From: Mageeibacillus sp. UBA3781
Lineage (GTDB): Bacteria > Bacillota > Clostridia > Saccharofermentanales > Saccharofermentanaceae
Assembly: GCA_002368805.1 (NCBI GenBank)
Contig: DFFH01000142.1
Location: 16,016-39,081, forward strand
Direction of reading: 5' to 3'
Length of the DNA stretch: 23,066 nucleotides
Positions within the stretch are counted from its first letter, which is position 1; every line of letters starts with the position of its first letter. Positions 12,696 through 22,320 of the stretch are shown piece after piece. Under the pieces are notes generated by a model. It saw nothing but the letters and a program-made list of their open reading frames with translations, was not told the DNA's origin and ran no database searches. Both the position numbers and the translations under genes were made by a program.

Positions 12696-14378
12696 TCAGG
12701 AGGTCTTATTCTCCTCGACATCTACCTCAACGGTTATCTCTTTTCCATCGCGGAGGATCGTCAGCTCCAGCTTCCCACCGATGCCGGCGCGGGCAATATT
12801 GGACTTCAGTTCCGCAATATCTGTTACATACTGACCATCGATCTTGATAATGACATCGCCCTTCTTCAGCTTGGCTCTCTCTGCCGGGCTTCCCGGGATA
12901 ATGTCATGGATACCGATACCGGAGGTAGCCTTGTAATCTGTATTCGGAGTGACGGTTTCCGCATAAACGCCGATATACGGCTTGGAAACATACCCCTTTT
13001 CGATGATGCTCTCGATCATGCCGCGAACAGTGTTGATCGGGATCGCAAATCCAATACTCTCGATCGATGCATCAGTACCGCCGTTATTGGAATACTTCGC
13101 ATTGGTGATACCGATGACTTCGCCATACATATTAAAGAGCGCACCGCCGGAGTTTCCGGAGTTGATGGCGCAGTCGGTCTGGATCAGCGTCATCGGTTTA
13201 TTATCGATCGTGATCGTACGGTTGAGTGCGCTGATGCAGCCCTTGGTGAGGGAGAAAGAAAGTTCACCGAGAGGATTGCCGATCGCGACGACATCGTCGC
13301 CGACATTCATCGAGTCGGAGTCACCGAGAATGACCGGGGTGAGCCCCTGGGCATCGATCTTCAGTACGGCAATATCGTTATCCTCGTCATATCCGATGAT
13401 CTCCGCCGGATATGACTTGTTATCGAAGGTCGTGACTTTGACTTCTTTTGCGTCCTGAATGACGTGGTAATTTGTCACGATATATCCGTCATCGGTCAGG
13501 ATGAAGCCGGATCCGGACACCGCAGCAGTGGTTTTGCTGCCGTAGTAGTTATAGTCGATCGAGGTCGAGATGCCGACAGTCGAGTTAACATTGGCGGCAT
13601 AGATCTCCGCGGCGGTATGCTCTTCACTGGTATCGACGACGCCGGTATTGAGTACGGTGTAATCCCGATCCCCCTGAAGAACGGTGGAGGAACTGCCGGA
13701 TTTGTTTTTGGAGATGGCAGACTTGCTGCTGCTCTTGGAGGCTTTTTTCGCTTCGCTTACAGCATCAGACTTCACTTCTTCCGCCCAGCGCATCCCATAT
13801 GCAATCGTGCCGCACACACCAAGCCCCGCGCCAAGGAGGCAGAAAGCAACTGCCGCTGCCGCGACGCGTCTTTTTCCGGCGGAAGGCGAGATGGCAGCAG
13901 GCGCCCCGACTGCAGAGGACGCCTGGCCCTGCTTCTTGGCAAGTTTCATCTCTTTCTTCGCTTGCTTCTTCGCTGCTTTTTCCTGCTTCTTTACAGCCTT
14001 ATCGTTCTGAGAAACCGCTGATGCGAGCCCCGGCGCCGGAGATGCCGGTGTGGCCGGAGACATCATCTGAGGAGTCAGGATCGGCTGGGACATCGGGACC
14101 GCCTGTGTTGCAGGAGCAGCTGCAGTTGCAGAGACAGGAGCAGCCGCAGTTGCAGAGACAGGAGCAGCTGCAGCTGAAGGAGCTGTCTGTCTGGCGATCG
14201 TTGAGGGCGACAGGATCGGCGGCTGCATCGCCTGCCCTGCGGTCTTAAACTCCACCGGCGCAGGAGTTGCCGAAGCCGGTGTCGCCGGATTAGCCGAAGC
14301 AGCCGGAGCGGGTGTCTCCGCAGGCGGGTTCGTGTTCCCATATGTATTTATGAAGTTATTATCGTTACTCATAGACAT
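12696..14378 (-). CDS. htrA: HtrA/DegP-type membrane serine protease with one PDZ domain
   Basis: The product has 560 aa. Residues 1-120 are an Ala/Pro/Ser/Thr-rich cytoplasmic tail with repeats (APVSATAA), residues 127-150 are very lysine-rich, and residues 172-195 form a single membrane helix. A serine-rich linker leads to the trypsin-like domain with His305 (VTNYHVI), Asp335 (DNDIAVLKI) and Ser410 (NSGNSGGAL). One PDZ domain (about 467-553) has YIGVYAE, GSPAERAKLKKGDVIIKIDG and ELTILRDGK. This is the standard HtrA layout of Gram-positive bacteria; the protease faces outward and degrades misfolded envelope proteins, with peptide recognition by PDZ. The long N-terminal tail is longer than usual. 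AAAGGAG lies 7 nt before the ATG. The promoter region is weak (TATACT without a good -35 box), so stress control is possible. Confidence 0.95.
   Translation of the reverse strand: MSMSNDNNFINTYGNTNPPAETPAPAASANPATPASATPAPVEFKTAGQAMQPPILSPSTIARQTAPSAAAAPVSATAAAPVSATAAAPATQAVPMSQPILTPQMMSPATPASPAPGLASAVSQNDKAVKKQEKAAKKQAKKEMKLAKKQGQASSAVGAPAAISPSAGKRRVAAAAVAFCLLGAGLGVCGTIAYGMRWAEEVKSDAVSEAKKASKSSSKSAISKNKSGSSSTVLQGDRDYTVLNTGVVDTSEEHTAAEIYAANVNSTVGISTSIDYNYYGSKTTAAVSGSGFILTDDGYIVTNYHVIQDAKEVKVTTFDNKSYPAEIIGYDEDNDIAVLKIDAQGLTPVILGDSDSMNVGDDVVAIGNPLGELSFSLTKGCISALNRTITIDNKPMTLIQTDCAINSGNSGGALFNMYGEVIGITNAKYSNNGGTDASIESIGFAIPINTVRGMIESIIEKGYVSKPYIGVYAETVTPNTDYKATSGIGIHDIIPGSPAERAKLKKGDVIIKIDGQYVTDIAELKSNIARAGIGGKLELTILRDGKEITVEVDVEENKTS
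14113..14176. repeat. 24-bp in-frame repeat inside the htrA tail
   Basis: Two 24-bp units beginning GGAGCAGC (14113-14136, 14137-14160) differ at one base, and 16 bp of a third follow. They encode the repeated APVSATAA octapeptide and may vary in number between strains. Confidence 0.85.
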
Positions 14379-14480
14379 TCATCGTCTCCTTTCTATGTAA
14401 GGTAAACGCTTCATCTACCTTGTAGTATACTCTAGCCCGTCAACATTAAAATTACTTAAAAGACATTTTGTCACTCCTAT

Positions 14481-14713
14481 TATGTCTATTATGTCGTTTT
14501 TGCGGAAATCGATTTTTAGACATATAGGGGTGGGGGTATATGTGGCAATTTTTCGTTGTTTTCCTCTCGAAAAGCACTCTCCCGGTGAACATTTGCTGCC
14601 CGGCAAGTGATTTTCGGGAGGTGGCGTATGTCTAAAATCGGACAATCTGATTCTAGACATAAAAACCGGGTGTAAATGTATGTCGGAATTGAAGAAATCG
14701 TGATTTAGACATA
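14481..14713. repeat. Second array of inverted arms: TATGTC...GACATA, 29-bp arm offset, 52-bp period
   Basis: Three hairpins lie in the htrA-carB gap: TATGTC at 14490, 14627 and 14679, each with GACATA 29 bp further on (14519, 14656, 14708). The right arms are the longer GAT(T/C)TAGACATA type; unit 2 pairs 12 of 13 positions around a 9-nt loop. Units 2 and 3 are 52 bp apart. A further half-arm TATGTC lies at 14481. The stretch between units 1 and 2 holds a CTCCCG/CGGGAG stem (14579-14620). G-rich runs follow unit 1 (GGGGTGGGGGTATAT) and unit 3 (ATACCCCCGGGGGGTAT). The rest of the 558-bp gap is the htrA promoter region and the carB terminator. Confidence 0.7.
14568..14578 (+). repeat. CGAAAAGCACT motif, copy 6
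   Basis: Exact copy in the second hairpin array, between units 1 and 2 and directly before the CTCCCG/CGGGAG stem. Confidence 0.6.
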
Positions 14714-14828
14714 CGGATTTTTCTATATACCCCCGGGGGGTATGTGTTTCGGAGCATGTGGAACTGACAAAAAACAAAGAGAAGGATGAAACGGAGTATG
14801 GAGAATGAGGAAAAGGGGGCAGGGGAGG

Positions 14829-14864
14829 AAAAACCCCTGCTTTCCGTTTGGTGAAAAGCAGGGG
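14829..14864 (-). terminator. Intrinsic terminator after carB
   Basis: On the minus strand CCCCTGCTTT (14855-14864) pairs perfectly with AAAGCAGGGG (14834-14843) around an 11-nt loop and is followed by TTTTT. It separates carB from htrA. Confidence 0.92.
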
Positions 14865-14913
14865 CTTGGGTTGTTGTTTGAATTGCGGGAGGAGCGCTTC
14901 CGCGTGACCGGTG

Positions 14914-14936
14914 AAGGATCAGAAGGATCAGATGGA

Positions 14937-14940
<4 letters not shown>
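14914..14940. repeat. 9-bp tandem repeat, three units, over the carB stop codon
   Basis: AAGGATCAG, AAGGATCAG and ATGGATCAG run together; the last unit contains the TGA of carB (14937-14939 as TCA). Confidence 0.7.
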
Positions 14941-18155
<3,215 letters not shown>

Positions 18156-18332
18156 GGTATCTTCCTCGCTTATTATATATATTCACTTATAAACCCTAAT
18201 AGGGCATTTTAGCTGGAAATATAATAACAGAAAACACCCGATTCGAAAACCCAAATATATTAGATAGATAAGAAAGGTTTTTATGTAAAAGCACAGTATT
18301 TCCGATTTGAAAAAAATTTGAGGAAAACGGCG

Positions 18333-18361
18333 TTGACTTTTGTTTTTGAGGCGTTCATAAT
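18333..18361 (+). promoter_or_regulatory. Sigma-A promoter of the mgtE transcript
   Basis: TTGACT (18333-18338), a 17-bp spacer and CATAAT (18356-18361) match sigma-A boxes at five of six positions each. Transcription would start near 18368 and give a leader of about 270 nt. The stretch between the carB start and this promoter (18156-18332) is AT-rich and contains the palindrome CCCTAATAGGG, a weak minus-strand promoter for carB and one short motif copy (AAAAGCAC at 18287). Confidence 0.65.
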
Positions 18362-18398
18362 TTCAATAGGTATTCCCAAAAGCAAGGAGGTGACGAAG

Positions 18399-18503
18399 TT
18401 GGATAGTTGTGATGGCAGTTATCGAAGGCGTGGCTGTTTTGAGAAAAACGATTCAGATGAGAATCACATACGAACACCTCTTCGTCACGCAAGGAAGAAC
18501 TGA
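18399..18503 (+). CDS. Candidate leader peptide upstream of mgtE (34 codons)
   Basis: A TTG start stands 8 nt after GGAGG of the near-perfect Shine-Dalgarno AAGGAGGTGA. The 34-residue product begins LDSCDGSYRRRGC, contains an acidic run (EKNDSDENH) and one proline, and ends in a stop at 18503. The stop lies 135 nt before mgtE. An overlapping frame offers an alternative (ATG 18412 to stop 18522, MAVIEGVAVLRKTIQMRITY and so on, 36 aa), which reads more like a protein but stands about 21 nt from the ribosome binding site. Either could be real or neither; function is unknown. Acidic leader peptides that destabilise ribosomes at low Mg2+ are known for Mg2+ transporter genes in other bacteria, and that is why it is noted. 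Confidence 0.3.
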   Translation: MDSCDGSYRRRGCFEKNDSDENHIRTPLRHARKN

Positions 18504-18523
18504 CCGCCGGAAGATCCGGTGAG

Positions 18524-18532
18524 AGTGCTTTT
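18524..18532 (-). repeat. Short motif copy AAAAGCACT in the mgtE leader
   Basis: The plus strand reads AGTGCTTTTGCCG just before the short CGAAG/CTTCG hairpin. It is a 9-of-9 match to the core but lacks the leading CG. Confidence 0.4.
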
Positions 18533-18638
18533 GCCGAAGAAAACCTTCGATTTTGATCTGAATTATTTTTCACATAAAGCTTCCCTTTATTGCCGGCATG
18601 AAAATGCTTGATTCTATGCAAGAGGAGGCGGGTTTCAT

Positions 18639-20090
18639 ATGGATGAGAATGAGATCAAGGATGAGATCAAAAATGAGATCAAAAATGAAACCAGAAGTGA
18701 AACAAAAACTGATACCAGAAATGTAGTTGAAGAGATCATTGAATTGATCCGTGCCGATAAGTCGGACGGAGAACTTCGTGCGAAACTCGAAGACTACCAT
18801 GAGAGCGACATCGCGGATGCGTTTGAGCTCATCACCGAAGAAGAACGTAAAAAACTGTACCATATCCTCGGTGCCGAGAAGGCTTCCGATATCTTCGCAT
18901 ACCTCGAAGATCCGGAAGAGTACATCGCCGAGCTCGATATCAAGAGTGCTGCGAAGATCATCGAGAACATGGACGCCGACGATGCTGTTGACGTACTCGA
19001 AGAAGTCGATGAAGAGACGCAGGAGAAGATCATCTCCTTGATGGATGATGAGAGTTCGCAGGACATCAAGCTCATCCAGTCCTATGAGGACGATGAGATC
19101 GGTTCGAAGATGACCACGAACTTTGTCGTGGTGAAAAATGACCTGACGATCAAGCAGGCGATGAAGGAGCTGATCCGTCAGGCGGATGAGAACGATAATA
19201 TCTCGACGATCTATGTCGTTGACCAGGACGAGAAATTCTACGGAGTGATCGACCTTAAGGACCTGATCCGGGCGAGAGACTATGCCAAGCTCGAATCACT
19301 GATCGTTACTTCCTACCCGTATGTAAATGACCATGAGAAGCTCGATGAATCCATCGAAAAGATCAAGGACTACGCCGAGGACTCTATCCCGGTATTAAAT
19401 GATGAAGGGAAGATCCTGGGTGTTATCACCTCGCAGGACATCATCGAAGTCGTTGACGATGAGATGGGTGATGACTACGCAAAACTCGCCGGCTTGACCG
19501 CGGAGGAGGATCTGAAGGAGACGCTCGGCGAGAGCATGAAAAAGCGCCTGCCCTGGCTGGTGACGCTTCTTGTGCTCGGACTTTTTGTCTCGACGGTCGT
19601 CGGCCTTTTTGAGACGGTCGTGTCGGAACTGGCGATCGTCGTGTGTTTCCAGAGCCTGATCCTCGATATGGCAGGTAATGTCGGTACCCAATCACTCGCG
19701 GTAACGATCCGCGTACTGATGGATGAGCACCTGAAGGCAAGTGAGAAGATCAAGTTTGTCTTAAAAGAAATGCGTGTCGGATTCTTTAACGGCATGCTCC
19801 TGGGGGCTCTGGCATTTGTCGGGATCGGACTTTATGTCATGCTGTTTAAGCACTACACGGCGGGATTCTCTTTTGCCGTGGCGGCTTGCGTGGGCGGATC
19901 GCTATGGCTCGCCATGATCGTCAGCAGCCTGGTCGGAACTCTGGTCCCGATGTTCTTCCATAAGATCAAAGTCGATCCGGCGGTCGCCTCCGGCCCGCTT
20001 ATTACGACGGTAAATGACCTGGTCGCTGTTATTACCTATTACGGCTGTGCATGGATCTTCCTGATCAATCTGTTCCATACAGTTGCCTGA
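18639..20090 (+). CDS. mgtE: MgtE-family magnesium transporter
   Basis: The product has 483 aa. The first 30 residues are a charged extension (MDENEIKDEIKNEIKNETRS and on) encoded by a degenerate DNA repeat (GATGAGATCAAAAAT). Then come the MgtE N-domain (about 40-150: ADAFELITEEERKKLYHILG, LEDPEEYIAELD, MDADDAVDVLEEVD), a CBS pair (about 155-275) and five membrane helices (about 300-480) with the family signatures GNVGTQSLAVTIRVL and DPAVASGPLITTVND. The protein is a dimeric Mg2+ channel in which the N-domain and CBS domains close the pore at high cytoplasmic Mg2+. AGAGGAGG lies 10 nt before the ATG. Its transcript starts near 18368 and carries a structured leader. A two-way terminator follows. 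The repeat-coded extension is unusual and could change how the N-domain senses Mg2+. Confidence 0.96.
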   Translation: MDENEIKDEIKNEIKNETRSETKTDTRNVVEEIIELIRADKSDGELRAKLEDYHESDIADAFELITEEERKKLYHILGAEKASDIFAYLEDPEEYIAELDIKSAAKIIENMDADDAVDVLEEVDEETQEKIISLMDDESSQDIKLIQSYEDDEIGSKMTTNFVVVKNDLTIKQAMKELIRQADENDNISTIYVVDQDEKFYGVIDLKDLIRARDYAKLESLIVTSYPYVNDHEKLDESIEKIKDYAEDSIPVLNDEGKILGVITSQDIIEVVDDEMGDDYAKLAGLTAEEDLKETLGESMKKRLPWLVTLLVLGLFVSTVVGLFETVVSELAIVVCFQSLILDMAGNVGTQSLAVTIRVLMDEHLKASEKIKFVLKEMRVGFFNGMLLGALAFVGIGLYVMLFKHYTAGFSFAVAACVGGSLWLAMIVSSLVGTLVPMFFHKIKVDPAVASGPLITTVNDLVAVITYYGCAWIFLINLFHTVA

Positions 20091-20149
20091 CAGTTATGGG
20101 ATAGTCTGCCAGAGGAAAGCACGGTACGATAAAGCATCATGAAAAGAAG

Positions 20150-20185
20150 AGCGGGCCGCCCCGGAAATTGAGGCGGCCCGCTTTT
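20150..20185. terminator. Bidirectional terminator between mgtE and the Wzz-type gene
   Basis: AGCGGGCCGCC (20150-20160) pairs perfectly with GGCGGCCCGCT (20172-20182) over 11 bp, followed by TTTT on the plus strand. On the minus strand the same stem is followed by CTTCTTTTC. It serves both convergent genes. Confidence 0.93.
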
Positions 20186-20214
20186 GAATGTTTGTAGAAA
20201 ATAGGATCCTTGCG

Positions 20215-21693
20215 TCAGATCAGGATGATTCCGACGATTTCTTTCTTCAGGGATCTCAATTTCGAGATCTCTTCGGAAACGGAGTCGGTACGGGATGTGC
20301 CTCTCTTCTCGACAAGAACGACGGAGTCATATTTCTCGATCGACTTAACGGTCTTCGCATCGGAGAGGATGTTGCCGGAATAATCGATCTTTCCCTTCAT
20401 CGCATCCTTCAGAGCAGCCAGTGCCGGGTCGGAAGGATCGACCGTACCGACCATGGTGCTCTTCGATCCGTCTTTGGAAGCGATGGCCAGAGTATTTGCG
20501 ATGGTGGCATCCACAACGCTCTTGTTGTCATATGCCGGATCGCCTTCGAGCTTTCTGATGGTCTTATCGAAGAAGACTCTCTTGCCGAAAGGTGCGACAC
20601 CGAGAAGCGGGTACGGGAAGCGTGAAAGCAGGTTGTTTCTGGAATGGATCTTGCCGGAGAAGATGCTTCTGATATAGACAAATGCAAGTGCCATGAAGAG
20701 TCCGAGGATGCCTCCGACGATGCCGTACTTGAGTAAGCTCTTCTTCGGGGAGCGGGATGCATTTGCATTCGCAAGACTATTCTCTGCGGCAGCCAGCTCG
20801 CGCTTAAGAGTGGTGAGTTCTTCTTTCGCCAAGCCGATGTTCGCCATGTTATCCTCGATGTTCTTATTTAAGTTATTCAGAGCATCATTGTCTGTGGTCA
20901 GTGTGCGCTCGGAAGAGAGGAGACTGTCCTCGTATTTTGTACGGTCATCGTACATCGAGCGGTTTACTTCGTATCCTGTGAAAGAATTTACGATCGAGAC
21001 TTTATACTCCGGGTCCAGCGACTGAAGCATCTTGACCATCTCGGAGAAAAGATAATCTGCGGCTTTCTTTGCCAGACCGGTATCTGTGTAATAGACATCC
21101 AGACGGACGAACTGGTCTTCCACATTGGTAACGGAGATGAGTTCCTGGATATAGCGCTTGTCGGCATCTACTCCGAGGATCCCCTTAACATGCTCGAGAA
21201 TGTCATCCGAGAAAGGATACATGGATGCGCACGCATTAACGATACGGCGCTGCTCATTCATCTTATAGTTGGCATATTCTTCCGTAGCGCCTTCCGGGAT
21301 CGGAGCATCTACGGCAAAAGTGATTCTCGAGGTTCCGCAGTTGAACGGGTCGATCGTGTAGTAAAGGCTGTTTTCGAGATAATTTCTTCTTTTCTCGTTC
21401 AGGGTGCTGTCTCTCTCGATCTTGCGCTTGTAGTACGGGATGCTGACTTCGTTGATCGTGGTGTTCTTCTGCTCGAGATTCTTGATGGTGATCTCTTTTG
21501 CAGCGACTTTTTCTGCAGCAGCATCGACGTTCTCCTGGTAGGCGGCGTTGACCGTCGATTTCTTTGCTTTACGGTATCCGTAGGCGCCGAGAAGTGCGGC
21601 GAAGAATACCGTAACAACAACGATCAGAACGATCGACTTTAAAAAAGACGCGATAACATCCGTCAGCTTGATTTCCAGTTCATGTTTTTCCAT
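20215..21693 (-). CDS. Wzz-type polysaccharide chain-length/co-polymerase protein
   Basis: The product has 492 aa. It has an N-terminal cytoplasmic stretch, a membrane helix at about 18-38, a large external domain with a coiled-coil region (about 255-310), a second membrane helix at about 325-345, and a C-terminal cytoplasmic domain of about 145 residues. This is the layout of Wzz/CapA-like co-polymerases. The C-terminal part has a fold-like resemblance to BY-kinases (ending in YDSVVLVEKRGTSRTDSVSEE, KKEIVGIILI), but no Walker A loop is seen, so it is likely a degenerate, non-catalytic kinase-like domain. AGGAG lies 8 nt before the ATG. The likely role is control of exopolysaccharide or capsule chain length; no glycosyltransferase or kinase partner is in the window. 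Confidence 0.8.
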   Translation of the reverse strand: MEKHELEIKLTDVIASFLKSIVLIVVVTVFFAALLGAYGYRKAKKSTVNAAYQENVDAAAEKVAAKEITIKNLEQKNTTINEVSIPYYKRKIERDSTLNEKRRNYLENSLYYTIDPFNCGTSRITFAVDAPIPEGATEEYANYKMNEQRRIVNACASMYPFSDDILEHVKGILGVDADKRYIQELISVTNVEDQFVRLDVYYTDTGLAKKAADYLFSEMVKMLQSLDPEYKVSIVNSFTGYEVNRSMYDDRTKYEDSLLSSERTLTTDNDALNNLNKNIEDNMANIGLAKEELTTLKRELAAAENSLANANASRSPKKSLLKYGIVGGILGLFMALAFVYIRSIFSGKIHSRNNLLSRFPYPLLGVAPFGKRVFFDKTIRKLEGDPAYDNKSVVDATIANTLAIASKDGSKSTMVGTVDPSDPALAALKDAMKGKIDYSGNILSDAKTVKSIEKYDSVVLVEKRGTSRTDSVSEEISKLRSLKKEIVGIILI

Positions 21694-21763
21694 AAGTCCG
21701 GCTCCTGTGGTAAATCCTGTTCTCCCCGGCAGGGTATTCCTCGGGAAAAGATACTTGTAAAGT

Positions 21764-21791
21764 AATATAACACCGATATGTGGTGTGTCAA
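21764..21791 (-). promoter_or_regulatory. Promoter of the Wzz-type gene with a spacer palindrome
   Basis: On the minus strand TTGACA (21786-21791), a 16-bp spacer and TATATT (21764-21769) are seen. The spacer region contains ACACC-N7-GGTGT (21770-21786), an inverted repeat placed where a repressor could block RNA polymerase. Confidence 0.6.
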
Positions 21792-21880
21792 TGGATATAT
21801 GCTTTCAATATTATAACATATTCGTCACTTTCAATTATCCGGGAAGGAACGCCGCTTCTGTCTGTGCCGGAACTGCTTTG

Positions 21881-21891
21881 CGAAAAGCACT
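21881..21891 (+). repeat. CGAAAAGCACT motif, copy 7
   Basis: Exact copy that overlaps by one base the -35 box (TTGACA) of the asnS promoter. Confidence 0.6.
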
Positions 21892-21919
21892 TGACAAACG
21901 AACTTCCGCAGAGTAATCT
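21891..21919 (+). promoter_or_regulatory. Sigma-A promoter of the asnS T-box transcript
   Basis: TTGACA (21891-21896), a 17-bp spacer and TAATCT (21914-21919) stand just before the leader. The -35 box and the spacing are ideal; the -10 box is a moderate match. Confidence 0.75.
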
Positions 21920-21939
21920 ATCGTCAAATTGAACATAGC

Positions 21940-22232
21940 AAAAGCGATGACGAAGAGAAGTAGCCTGTTTTATCGCTTCCAGCGAACGGGGGACGGTGTA
22001 AGCCCCGTAGAGTGAATGCAGGTGAATAACACTTCCGAGCTGCAAAATGAAATGCCGAGGGCGGCGTACGACAGGAAAGCCGCAAGACGCAGAGTAGTGG
22101 AAGCCGAAGGCCACGCGTCAGGTGGCAGGGTTTGATGGAACCCGGTAAGGTGGCTGTGGAGATCACAGCAATTCAGGTGGTACCGCGATTGGAAAGTCGT
22201 CCTGAAGCAGAAGATGCTTCGGGGCGTTTTTG
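21940..22232 (+). promoter_or_regulatory. T-box leader of asnS, specifier AAC (Asn)
   Basis: Stem I starts GCGATGACGAAGAGAAGTA, with the pairs GAAG/CTTC and GCCTG/CAGGT flanking the specifier loop GAATAACA. The specifier AAC (22028-22030) is an asparagine codon, in keeping with the gene downstream. The T-box AGGTGGTACCGCG (22175-22187) and the terminator follow. Uncharged tRNA-Asn should switch transcription on. Confidence 0.95.
22198..22231 (+). terminator. T-box terminator hairpin before asnS
   Basis: CGTCCTGAAGCA pairs over 12 positions (with G-U pairs) with TGCTTCGGGGCG, followed by TTTTT. Confidence 0.92.
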
Positions 22233-22243
22233 TTTATATCCGG

Positions 22244-22286
22244 AAGCACTTCTGAAAGATCATATAAGCTGCCCGGACAAGTGCTT
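22244..22286. repeat. Inverted pair AAGCACTT/AAGTGCTT between the T-box and asnS
   Basis: AAGCACTT (22244-22251) and AAGTGCTT (22279-22286) form an 8-bp perfect stem around 27 nt. Both arms are partial copies of the dispersed AAAAGCACT motif. It sits in the 89-nt stretch between the terminator and the asnS start and would be part of the full-length mRNA. Confidence 0.55.
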
Positions 22287-22320
22287 TTGCCTGGGAAAGA
22301 AAGTGCAAAGGAGAAAACAA

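Larger units (their letters stand above)
18384..18549 (+). promoter_or_regulatory. Structured leader upstream of mgtE with alternative stems
   Basis: GTGACGAAG (18390-18398) pairs perfectly with CTTCGTCAC (18480-18488). GAGGTG (18387-18392) pairs with CACCTC (18475-18480). The two pairings overlap and exclude each other, and both cover a near-perfect Shine-Dalgarno, AAGGAGGTGA (18384-18393). Within lie GTGAT/ATCAC (18409-18413 and 18463-18467), and downstream CCGG-AAGAT-CCGG and a short CGAAG/CTTCG hairpin followed by ATTTTG. It does not match the M-box or the other metal riboswitches I know. A Mg2+-responsive control element is plausible only from the gene that follows. Confidence 0.4.

Noticed and set aside
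14415..14777. Minus-strand open frame of 120 codons in the htrA-carB gap
   Set aside because: It covers the inverted-repeat array and G-rich runs, lacks a ribosome binding site and has no protein-like features.
18156..18332. PyrR-type attenuator in front of carB
   Set aside because: No PyrR-binding loop, antiterminator or terminator hairpin is visible between the carB start and its putative promoter.
18384..18549. M-box (ykoK) or other known metal riboswitch before mgtE
   Set aside because: The conserved GUUAGGUGAGGCUCC and GUGCUAAA-type elements of the M-box are absent, and no yybP-ykoY or czcD core is seen.
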